Assembly (NCBI GenBank): GCA_003978475.1
Contig: QNZR01000222.1
Span: 1-6,628 of the forward strand
Reading direction: 5' to 3'
Source of the DNA: Sulfurimonas sp.
GTDB lineage: Bacteria; Campylobacterota; Campylobacteria; Campylobacterales; Sulfurimonadaceae
DNA length: 6,628 nucleotides
The notes below the pieces were generated by a model that did not search any database, was not told the DNA's origin, and saw only the letters and a list, made by a program, of their open reading frames with translations. Numbering within the stretch: position 1 is the stretch's first letter; every line of letters starts with the position of its first letter. The translations under genes were made by a program, and so were the position numbers. Of this stretch, positions 1-5,534 are shown in pieces.

Positions 1-149
1 AGTGCCACATCGGCAATGATCTCTTTGGGAATAAGAGAGATCGCCTCTTCAAAATCCTTCTCGTTCAGATCTTTTAAAAGATTGGCGATCTCCGAGGGGT
101 GCAGTTCATCTTGACTATGCGAGTCTAAATATTTTTTTAATGCATCCAT
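1..149 (-). CDS. mgtE: Magnesium transporter MgtE, N-terminal fragment (cut by window edge)
   Basis: Only the first 49 codons are inside the window; the gene continues off the left edge. Read from the ATG at 149-147, it gives a helical, acidic N-terminus with HPSEIANLLKDLNEKDF at residues 17-33, followed by a leucine/isoleucine-rich helix ending in IPKEIIADVA. This is the repeat pattern of the cytosolic MgtE N domain (known form: HPADIAxLLxxLPxxxR), which senses Mg2+ and gates the membrane channel. In the family, CBS domains and a five-helix membrane domain follow, but they are not visible here. The start is supported by an AAAGGGGAAG ribosome site (153-162). The gene lies 30 bases downstream of the phoH-like gene on the same strand and seems to have its own -10 box, so it can be transcribed separately or with phoH. 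No M-box-like Mg2+ riboswitch fits in the short gap. The assignment rests on a short segment. Confidence 0.8.
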   Translation of the reverse strand, partial: MDALKKYLDSHSQDELHPSEIANLLKDLNEKDFEEAISLIPKEIIADVA

Positions 150-178
150 AAACTTCCCCTTTGATGATATTGTGTGGC

Positions 179-184
179 ATTATA
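179..184 (-). promoter_or_regulatory. Probable -10 box of the mgtE promoter
   Basis: The minus strand reads TATAAT, a perfect sigma-70 -10 hexamer, whose 3' end is 29 bases before the mgtE ATG. Transcription would start near 172 and leave a leader of about 22 nucleotides containing the ribosome site. The box overlaps the TAA stop of the phoH-like gene (180-182). No convincing -35 TTGACA is seen, as is usual in Campylobacterota. Confidence 0.5.
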
Positions 185-1481
185 CTGCAGGTAGTAAAAT
201 TAACTTTGACCCTTCTCCCATTCTTGTTATAACAGCCTTTGCCTCATGCATTGTTATATTTTGCGCCTCATCAATAATGACAAATTTTCGTGAGATCGTT
301 GTGCCGCGCATGTGCGCAATGTCCATGACCTCAATGTGGTGCTTTGTCATAAAGTGTTCTGTTGCATTTTCCCGCTTGACGGAATTGGTCATACCGGTGT
401 ACTCAATTTGTGAGTCAATGGAGTGTCGGGTCTGGTTTTCAATAGTAAAATTAATTGCTGCATAAAGTGGGTACATGAAATAACCCAACTTCTGCTCTTC
501 ATCACCTTTGCGAAAGCCCAGTTCGGCTTGCTGATCGTTGGAGGTGACAGTATTTCGGGCATAGACAATGCCCTCAACGACCCCCTCGTTATAGAGTTCC
601 AAACCTGCTTGTAGTGCCATCAGTGTCTTGCCGGAACCGGTAGCGCCGGCCACAACGGTTATGTGGTTTTGCGGATGCGTCAGCATGCAGAAATAAAATT
701 TTTGCTCCAAATTAATGGGTCGTACCAGCATCTCGTCAAAAAACTCTCCGAAACGTTTGTCGAAGTCGCACCACTCCAGGGTATTGTTAAGGGCAAGGGC
801 ATATTTCTGAATGCCGGTTTCATAAATTTCACTGTTTTGACCGGCAGCCTCCTGAATAAAAGTCAGTTGTTCAAAATTGTGGTGAGTATCTTTTTTGACA
901 GAGGGTTCGCGACTGTAATGGTAGGTATGGGCAAAGGTAATTTTTTCGGGATGTTCAACGCGGGCGTTGCGAATGCTCTGCGCTGCAATCCCCTTAATTT
1001 GTGCGGCAATTTTAAAAGCAATGTCATTGGTGAGCAGTACCAGATGGTAGTCTTGTGCTATTTCGGAAATTTTAGCATCATTGAGTCCTTTGGATTCGCT
1101 AAAGGTGTGACTGACGCGGTAGATTTCCCGGTGCACAATATACAGATCGATTGACTCAATGACCTCGTCATACAAGGCGTGATCGAAGGTAAAAGAGAGT
1201 TTATAGTACTGGTCGTGATGCTTGCGTGTCGTGTGTAAACATTCGGGTAGCTCCTGTTCTGAAACGGGAGCGCCCAACGCATCGTCGGCAAGTCTGAAAA
1301 ATTCCCGAGCATAAAAACCGGCTTCAGAGCGCATATCATCTTTTTGAGTATTGAGCTCTTCTAAAATAACATTGCTAATCACAACAATGTTTTGATTGTT
1401 TTGGCTGATGGTGAGAATGTTGGCAGGGTCGTCAAGAATCACCGAGGTATCAAGAAGATAGCAGTTGGGCGTAGCGGTCAT
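180..1481 (-). CDS. phoH: PIN-PhoH family ATPase/RNase, C-terminally truncated
   Basis: The 433-residue product has two domains. The N-terminal PIN domain (about residues 6-165) keeps the expected acidic metal-binding residues: D11 in YLLDTSVILDDP, E41/E42, D135 in LNDAK and D153 in LLTNDIAF. A linker leads to the PhoH ATPase domain, which opens with NLEQKF (257-262) and has Walker A GATGSGKT at 279-286 and Walker B VIIDEAQN at 401-408. PhoH2/YlaK-type proteins join an RNase fold to an SF1-helicase-like ATPase and act on RNA in the cytoplasm. The frame ends at GEGSKLILLPAV, whereas the family normally continues with a GDxxQID motif (SF1 motif III) and roughly 70-100 further residues. These are absent from all frames downstream because mgtE begins 30 bases later. 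The start ATG at 1481 has AAGG eight bases upstream and precedes the PIN motif closely. ATPase activity is doubtful, while the PIN domain looks intact. Truncation, deletion or misassembly cannot be told apart here. Confidence 0.9.
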   Translation of the reverse strand: MTATPNCYLLDTSVILDDPANILTISQNNQNIVVISNVILEELNTQKDDMRSEAGFYAREFFRLADDALGAPVSEQELPECLHTTRKHHDQYYKLSFTFDHALYDEVIESIDLYIVHREIYRVSHTFSESKGLNDAKISEIAQDYHLVLLTNDIAFKIAAQIKGIAAQSIRNARVEHPEKITFAHTYHYSREPSVKKDTHHNFEQLTFIQEAAGQNSEIYETGIQKYALALNNTLEWCDFDKRFGEFFDEMLVRPINLEQKFYFCMLTHPQNHITVVAGATGSGKTLMALQAGLELYNEGVVEGIVYARNTVTSNDQQAELGFRKGDEEQKLGYFMYPLYAAINFTIENQTRHSIDSQIEYTGMTNSVKRENATEHFMTKHHIEVMDIAHMRGTTISRKFVIIDEAQNITMHEAKAVITRMGEGSKLILLPAV

Positions 1482-1508
1482 TGCAAAACCTTTGTGTGGG
1501 TTAAGAGC

Positions 1509-1514
1509 ATTATA
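1509..1514 (-). promoter_or_regulatory. Probable -10 box of the phoH promoter
   Basis: Minus-strand TATAAT, a perfect -10 hexamer, lies 27 bases before the phoH ATG and predicts a transcript start near 1502 with a leader of about 20 nucleotides. It is flanked by the 6-bp inverted repeat TAAGAG-N11-CTCTTA (1502-1524), which could be an operator. It lies back to back with the promoter proposed for the divergent gene. Confidence 0.55.
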
Positions 1515-1553
1515 GATTCTCTTAGCTTAAGAATTTCACCGATACAAATGCGT

Positions 1554-1559
1554 TACAAT
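1554..1559 (+). promoter_or_regulatory. Possible -10 box for the small secreted-protein gene
   Basis: Plus-strand TACAAT (five of six consensus bases) predicts a transcript start near 1566. That would give a leader of about 23 nucleotides ending in AGGAGGA and the TTG start at 1589. If translation began instead at the ATG at 1571, the leader would be only about 5 nucleotides, so the promoter position favours the TTG. Confidence 0.4.
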
Positions 1560-1575
1560 AACCGGTTGCCATGTT

Positions 1576-1582
1576 AGGAGGA
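1576..1582 (+). promoter_or_regulatory. Shine-Dalgarno AGGAGGA that decides a TTG start
   Basis: The sequence AGGAGGA is a full anti-16S match placed six bases before TTG at 1589. It lies inside the longer frame that begins at ATG 1571, where it would otherwise encode part of Leu-Gly-Gly. The ATG at 1571 has no purine-rich site upstream (preceding bases are ACCGGTTGCC). This supports TTG 1589 as the true start. Confidence 0.7.
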
Positions 1583-1588
1583 GTTATA

Positions 1589-1948
1589 TTGAGAGTTGCC
1601 ATAGGAACGGTTATGATGATGTTATGGTTGACATCGGTATTTGCCGAAGATGCTATTTTTTGTGAAGTACTGGGTACGCAGAGCAAACGTATTCAGTGTA
1701 CGTTCTTTACCCAAAGTGTCTCCTTTGACCGAAACATTACTTTTTATTGGGAATCACCTGATGATGCTTATGATTATCGACAGCGTGATTTTACCATAGA
1801 GGCGCACCATTTATCGGTTTATGATTACCGTTACTATTACGGTCGAGCTGCCGGAGTCTGGAATATTTTTGTTAAGGACGATACCGGAGAAACCTTGGCT
1901 CATACCACTTTTGAGCTGCATCACAATGAGGAACTTCCGTTAAAGTAG
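1589..1948 (+). CDS. Small secreted/periplasmic protein of unknown function
   Basis: I do not recognise a family. From the TTG start the product is 119 residues. Residues 1-19 form a classic signal peptide (Met-Arg, then a hydrophobic core VAIGTVMMMLWLTSVFA) with a likely cut after VFA, before EDAIFCEV. The mature part of about 100 residues has two cysteines (25 and 37) that could form a disulfide, and alternating hydrophobic/polar segments such as NITFYW and GVWNIFVKDDTGETLAHTTFEL that suggest a small beta-sandwich domain. It is rich in Tyr and Asp, with YDYRYYYGR near residue 80. The last segment resembles the closing strands of many Ig-like periplasmic domains, but this is only an impression of fold. 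A longer version from ATG 1571 would add six residues before the signal peptide and is less likely. It lies 47 bases upstream of an ABC exporter gene on the same strand, so the two could be co-transcribed, though the exporter seems to have its own promoter. Divergent from phoH. Confidence 0.75.
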   Translation: MRVAIGTVMMMLWLTSVFAEDAIFCEVLGTQSKRIQCTFFTQSVSFDRNITFYWESPDDAYDYRQRDFTIEAHHLSVYDYRYYYGRAAGVWNIFVKDDTGETLAHTTFELHHNEELPLK

Positions 1949-1983
1949 CATCTCTTTTTCGGCTTCTTTTAAAGTGATACCGC

Positions 1984-1989
1984 TATAAT
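1984..1989 (+). promoter_or_regulatory. Probable -10 box of the ABC exporter gene (leaderless mRNA?)
   Basis: TATAAT ends seven bases before the ATG at 1996, so the predicted transcript start coincides with the A of the start codon. No ribosome site is present between box and ATG (CACACT). Upstream TTTTAAAGTGAT (1967-1978) resembles the TTTAAGT-like -35 region described for Campylobacter sigma-70 promoters. A small dyad GTGAT-N9-ATCAC (1974-1992) overlaps the box. Confidence 0.5.
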
Positions 1990-1995
1990 CACACT

Positions 1996-3765
1996 ATGAA
2001 TCGATTGACATGGCGCGCGCTCTTTAGTGAGGCACAACAGTATAAGAAACGTATTTTTTCAGGTCAGCTGGTTGCCTTTATTGCCGTGCTCCTCTCGTTG
2101 CCTATCCCGCTGCTTTTTCCGCTGCTTATTGACGAAGTCCTGCTTGAGAAACCCTCCACCCTGGTCGGTATAATGGATGCCCTGTTTGCGCCGCAGGAGG
2201 CGTACATGTATATTCTCATTATTTTCGGAATGACCCTCTTTTTCCGATTGATGTTTTTTGTGTTTAATACTTTGGGATCCAAAATTTTTACCACGGTCTC
2301 TAAAGAGCTGATCTATAAAATTCGGGTTAAACTGTTACGCCATCTTGAGGATGTCTCTATTGCCGAATACGAATCTCTTGGCGGTGGCGGGATTAGCTCG
2401 AAGCTGGTGACAGACATTAACACGGTCGATACGTTTTTGGGTGTGAGTATCGGGCGTTTATTTATCTCAATCCTCTCGCTTGTGGGTATTGCGATCATTC
2501 TGTTCTCCATCGATGCACAACTTGCGGCGATTATTCTGATATTAAATCCGATTGTAGTGACGGTTACCATGATTCTTGGAAAGCGTATTGCCAAACTCAA
2601 GCGTGCGGAGAATGAAAATATTGAGCGATTTCAAAACAGCCTCTCGGAGACGCTTGATCTGTTTATTGAGGTACGAACCAATAATCAGGAAGAGCGTTAT
2701 ATCAATAAAATGATTGCCAACGCCAAATCCATTCGCAATGCCTCCACGGCATTTGGCTGGAAGAGTGAGGCCGCGGCGCACCTTTCGTCGTTTATTTTTT
2801 TAAGTGGCTTTGAAGTCTTTCGTGCGGCAGCGATGCTGATGGTGCTCTTTTCCGATCTGAGTATCGGGCAAATGTTCGCGGTCATCGGTTATTTGTGGTT
2901 TATGATTACACCGTTGCAGGAGCTGTTAAACATTATTTTCAGCTACACCAATGCCACCGCGGCGCTGGAGCGTCTTGATGCGCTGTTGTCTCTGGAGAAA
3001 GAGCCACAATACAGGCACCGCTGTAACCCTTTTAAAGCGGACTCAACCAATACCATTACCTTGAAACATATTGGTTTTTCGTATGGTGACAAAGAGATTC
3101 TACACGATGTCAGTCTGAGTATTCCCAAGGGTAAGAAAGTCGCGCTTTTAGGTGCTAGCGGTAGTGGTAAAACCACCTTGGCACATGTTATTTTAGGGCT
3201 TTATGCCATTAAAGAGGGCGATCTGTGTGTTGATGGTATCAGTGTTAAAGACATTGGTCTGGATGTGATGCGCGAGAATATTGCTTTGGTGTTGCAACAG
3301 CCTAAAATGTTCAATGATACGTTGCGGCATAATTTGACACTCGGTCGTGATGTGAGTGATGAGAAACTGTATGAGGCTCTGCGTATTGTGCAGCTTGACG
3401 GAGTACTCAAAAAACTGACTCACGGGCTGGAGACACCGATTGGCAAAGACGGTATTCGTCTTAGCGGCGGCGAGCGGCAGCGTGCCGCTATTGCCCGTAT
3501 GCTGATTACCGAGCCCAATGTTATTATTTTGGATGAGTCCACATCCGCACTCGATGTTGTTACCGAAGCCAATCTCTTCCGATCGCTTCAGGAGTATCTT
3601 GAAGCCAAAAGCATGCTGATTATTACGCATCGTCTCAAAACAGTGGAAAATGCAGATTATATCTATATTTTACATGAGGGCAGAATTGTCGAAGAGGGAA
3701 CACCAGAAGCGCTGTTGGCACAAAAAGGACATTACAGCAGCTATTTTGACGAGGTGATTGCATAA
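1996..3765 (+). CDS. ABC exporter half-transporter (fused membrane and ATPase domains)
   Basis: The 589-residue protein has the standard layout of an ABCB/MsbA-type half-exporter, expected to dimerise in the inner membrane and pump a hydrophobic or lipid-like substrate outward with ATP. The first about 320 residues carry six predicted membrane helices (around 22-48, 70-92, 148-170, 173-195, 255-284 and 286-310) with long cytosolic loops. The ATPase domain follows: Walker A GASGSGKTT at 386-394, Q-loop at Q434/Q435, signature LSGGERQR from 489, Walker B VIILDE at 509-514 with catalytic E514, D-loop SALD, and switch histidine H545 in ITHRL. All catalytic residues are present and the length is normal. 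The ATG at 1996 is the only sensible start because the first helix begins about 20 residues later, but it has no Shine-Dalgarno. The substrate cannot be told from sequence. The upstream secreted-protein gene is a possible partner only by position. The gene ends in a convergent gap facing the yeiH-like gene. Confidence 0.93.
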   Translation: MNRLTWRALFSEAQQYKKRIFSGQLVAFIAVLLSLPIPLLFPLLIDEVLLEKPSTLVGIMDALFAPQEAYMYILIIFGMTLFFRLMFFVFNTLGSKIFTTVSKELIYKIRVKLLRHLEDVSIAEYESLGGGGISSKLVTDINTVDTFLGVSIGRLFISILSLVGIAIILFSIDAQLAAIILILNPIVVTVTMILGKRIAKLKRAENENIERFQNSLSETLDLFIEVRTNNQEERYINKMIANAKSIRNASTAFGWKSEAAAHLSSFIFLSGFEVFRAAAMLMVLFSDLSIGQMFAVIGYLWFMITPLQELLNIIFSYTNATAALERLDALLSLEKEPQYRHRCNPFKADSTNTITLKHIGFSYGDKEILHDVSLSIPKGKKVALLGASGSGKTTLAHVILGLYAIKEGDLCVDGISVKDIGLDVMRENIALVLQQPKMFNDTLRHNLTLGRDVSDEKLYEALRIVQLDGVLKKLTHGLETPIGKDGIRLSGGERQRAAIARMLITEPNVIILDESTSALDVVTEANLFRSLQEYLEAKSMLIITHRLKTVENADYIYILHEGRIVEEGTPEALLAQKGHYSSYFDEVIA

Positions 3766-3792
3766 AGAGGCCAGTCACTAAACAGACCGGAT

Positions 3793-3826
3793 GCTCCTGT
3801 TTCACTCACACCCTCATAACAGGAGC
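3793..3826. terminator. Inverted repeat in convergent gap, possible bidirectional terminator
   Basis: GCTCCTGTT (3793-3801) and AACAGGAGC (3818-3826) are a perfect 9-bp inverted repeat with a 16-base loop, located 27 bases after the ABC exporter stop. It lies between two genes that face each other, where a shared terminator is expected. Neither strand has a T-tract after the stem, so it is not a canonical intrinsic terminator. It could protect mRNA 3' ends or pause polymerase. Confidence 0.4.
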
Positions 3827-3840
3827 GGCAGTGTTAGGGC

Positions 3841-3876
3841 GTGGCATCTCCGACTGTTTTACATGTATTATGCCAC
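3841..3876. repeat. Second inverted repeat, overlapping the end of the yeiH-like gene
   Basis: GTGGCAT (3841-3847) and ATGCCAC (3870-3876) form a 7-bp inverted repeat with a 22-base loop. One arm contains the last codons and stop (3868-3870) of the minus-strand transporter gene. Together with the stem at 3793-3826 it makes two tandem stems in a gap of about 100 bases. No T-tract follows. The function is unknown; transcript-end formation is the simplest guess. Confidence 0.3.
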
Positions 3877-4899
3877 AATCCACTTTGTAATAAAATAACC
3901 TCCAATAACAAGCCACAAAAACATGGCGCCGGCAGTATATAACGGAGCAAGCCCCAGCCCCTTAAATTTGGCAAAACGGGTACCCATACCCAATGCCGTC
4001 ATGGCCATAGTCAGCAAGAACGTATCGATTTCATTGATATAACCGACCAGAGTGTCGGGGACAAGATGCAAAGAGTTAAACCCTGCCATACCGATGAAAT
4101 AGACGGCGAACCATGGAATAACCAGCGTAACACCACCGGCATCTCCACCGTTTTTTTTCGCTTGATAGGAGAGATAGATACCCAAAATAATGAGCATCGG
4201 CGCAATCATAATGACCCGTGTCATCTTGACAATAACAGCGGCATCACTGGCTTCTTGTCCGTAGGCACCGCCGACGGCAACAACCTGAGCCACTTCGTGA
4301 ATGGTACCACCGACAAAAATACCGAATTCGCGGTGGCTCATATCGAAGATTCCCGCAGAGTAGAGTGCCGGATACAAAAACATGGCAATGGTGCCAAACA
4401 GCACCACCATCGAGACGGCAACGGCGGTTTTGTGTTCCTGGGCTTTAAGCACCGGCTCGGTTGCCAGAACGGCGGCTGCCCCACAGACGGAAGCCCCCGA
4501 TGCCGTGAGCATGGAGGTGTCCCGATCCATTTTGAAGACTTTGGTTCCCAGATACGTTCCCAAAATAAAAGTGCTAGAGAGCATAATAAGCGAGACTAAA
4601 AACCCGTCCATTCCGACTTCGGCAATCTGCTGAAAGGTGATACGAAAGCCGTAGAAAACGATGGCAAAACGTAAGATTTTTTTTCCGGAGAAGACAATAC
4701 CACGCTCCCATGCTTCAGGAATGCGGTTGTGCAGGGTGTTGGCATAAAAAATACCGATGACAATACCCACGACCAGAGGTGAGATACCCAGGGCGCTTAC
4801 GGCACCGATATTGGCGATCATGGTAGCGGCAGCTGCAAAAATAGCAACGAAAAGAATACCGCTGATGGTTCCGGAGCGTTTTTCGGGTGAAAAAGGCAT
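3868..4899 (-). CDS. yeiH: YeiH-family (UPF0324) membrane protein, putative sulfate exporter family
   Basis: The 343-residue protein is almost entirely hydrophobic helices, about ten, as expected for the YeiH/UPF0324 family (Pfam Cons_hypoth698), which is annotated as a putative sulfate exporter family without firm biochemistry. Family landmarks are present: SPLVVGIVIGIFYANT at 40-55, GKKILRFAIVFYGFRIT at 72-88, the glycine/cysteine motif TASGASVCGAAAVLA at 132-146, and FVGGTIHEVAQVVAVGG from 195 with H201 and E202 in a likely helix break. Length is typical and both ends look complete. The start ATG at 4899-4897 has an AAAGGAGC ribosome site (4903-4910) and is preceded by a good -10 box. It lies 81 bases downstream of the outer-membrane protein gene on the same strand, so read-through from the two-component operon is possible but not needed. 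Its 3' end faces the ABC exporter. The transported ion is not shown by the sequence. Confidence 0.9.
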   Translation of the reverse strand: MPFSPEKRSGTISGILFVAIFAAAATMIANIGAVSALGISPLVVGIVIGIFYANTLHNRIPEAWERGIVFSGKKILRFAIVFYGFRITFQQIAEVGMDGFLVSLIMLSSTFILGTYLGTKVFKMDRDTSMLTASGASVCGAAAVLATEPVLKAQEHKTAVAVSMVVLFGTIAMFLYPALYSAGIFDMSHREFGIFVGGTIHEVAQVVAVGGAYGQEASDAAVIVKMTRVIMIAPMLIILGIYLSYQAKKNGGDAGGVTLVIPWFAVYFIGMAGFNSLHLVPDTLVGYINEIDTFLLTMAMTALGMGTRFAKFKGLGLAPLYTAGAMFLWLVIGGYFITKWIVA

Positions 4900-4927
4900 A
4901 GAGCTCCTTTAGTAAAAAGATAATGGA

Positions 4928-4933
4928 ATTATA
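4928..4933 (-). promoter_or_regulatory. Probable -10 box of the yeiH promoter
   Basis: Minus-strand TATAAT sits 28 bases before the yeiH ATG, predicting a start near 4921 and a leader of about 22 nucleotides with the AAAGGAG site. The upstream 45 bases (4934-4980) are almost pure A/T, resembling an UP element or the AT-rich upstream region of Campylobacterota promoters. Confidence 0.55.
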
Positions 4934-4980
4934 GGTAATTTTTCTTGATATGTAAAATAATATTTTTTAATAATAATGTT

Positions 4981-5472
4981 TTAAAAGCTCAATCCTACCG
5001 ATATTTCGGGATAACCTCGAGCGCTGCCGTCACCGCCGGCTTGAGGATAATACTCCTGAACCCAGCCAAATGTGCTGTAGCTGTTGGGGCTAAGCTGCAG
5101 CGATATGCCCACGCGAAATCCGTATACATCATAGTCCTGGTAGGGCGATGTCATAAAACTGTGGCGATAAAAAGCTCCGGCATAAGGTCGGTAAACGGGG
5201 TGTAGCGGAGCATGATAGGTGAGCGGAATACTGAGTTCATGTTTACCGGGATCGCCTCCAAACCATCCGCGATACGCCAGTCCCATAGAGAGATTGTCAA
5301 CAATAAAATAGTTGGCTTTGACGCCGACAATGGTGTATGTAGTGTTATAGCTACTGCCGCTGCTTATGCTGATGGCGACATGTTTTTGCCCCTGAGAGAA
5401 AACATCGGCCTGCAGCGGCAGAAAGCTTAAGCAGAGCAACAGGCTCCGCAGGAGTAGTGATCGGTATGGCAT
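4981..5472 (-). CDS. Small outer-membrane beta-barrel protein
   Basis: The product is 163 residues from the ATG at 5472-5470. Residues 1-22 are a signal peptide (MPYRSLLLRSLLLCLSFLPLQA) with cleavage expected before DVFSQG. The mature part shows alternating amphipathic strands rich in Tyr, Gly and Ser, for example HVAISISSGSSY, TIVGVKANYFIV, LSMGLAYRGWF, PYAGAFYRHSF, VYGFRVGISLQL and EISVGLSF. It ends in phenylalanine, the usual C-terminal signature for assembly by BamA. About 140 mature residues fits an eight-stranded barrel of the OmpA/OmpW-like size class; no specific family is recognised. The start is chosen because AAAGGAG (5478-5484) precedes it and the signal peptide begins there. An upstream in-frame GTG/ATG (5529-5524) would add 19 residues in front of the signal peptide. 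The gene follows the response regulator by 57 bases and is probably part of its operon and perhaps its target. Its ribosome site and start codon lie inside a long predicted RNA stem. Confidence 0.8.
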   Translation of the reverse strand: MPYRSLLLRSLLLCLSFLPLQADVFSQGQKHVAISISSGSSYNTTYTIVGVKANYFIVDNLSMGLAYRGWFGGDPGKHELSIPLTYHAPLHPVYRPYAGAFYRHSFMTSPYQDYDVYGFRVGISLQLSPNSYSTFGWVQEYYPQAGGDGSARGYPEISVGLSF

Positions 5473-5534
5473 AGGTGCTCCTTTAATGTGTAGGATACCA
5501 ACAGAAGGCGTCATTAAAGGCAGCATCACCTATG
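5470..5534 (-). promoter_or_regulatory. Long inverted repeat masking the barrel gene's ribosome site and start codon
   Basis: Two arms, 5470-5488 and 5512-5534, pair over 19 base pairs: 9 bp (5480-5488 with 5512-5520), 3 bp (5477-5479 with 5522-5524) and 7 bp (5470-5476 with 5528-5534), with bulges of one base (5521) and three bases (5525-5527) and a 23-base loop. In the minus-strand mRNA the 5' arm contains the last codons and TAG stop of the response regulator gene, and the 3' arm contains the complete AAAGGAG and AUG of the outer-membrane protein gene. Such a fold would block initiation unless a ribosome ending regulator translation opens it, or heat or a factor melts it. There is no U-tract, so it is not a terminator. 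The pairing is seen directly; the function is inferred. Confidence 0.6.

Noticed and set aside
150..179. M-box magnesium riboswitch before mgtE
   Set aside because: The gap to the upstream gene is only 30 bases, far too short for an M-box, and no conserved stem is seen.
663..1154. 163-codon plus-strand open frame
   Set aside because: It lies antisense inside the PIN-PhoH gene, has no domain pattern or ribosome site, and the opposite frame has clear family motifs.
3193..3630. 145-codon minus-strand open frame
   Set aside because: It is antisense to the ATPase domain of the ABC exporter, whose motifs are all intact.
4066..4599. 177-codon plus-strand open frame rich in His, Asn, Gly and Arg
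   Set aside because: It is the complement of the YeiH-family gene; its odd composition is what hydrophobic codons give when read backwards.
4934..4980. A/T-rich run after the barrel gene as an intrinsic terminator
   Set aside because: No stem longer than about four base pairs could be drawn; it is better explained as AT-rich promoter upstream DNA of yeiH.
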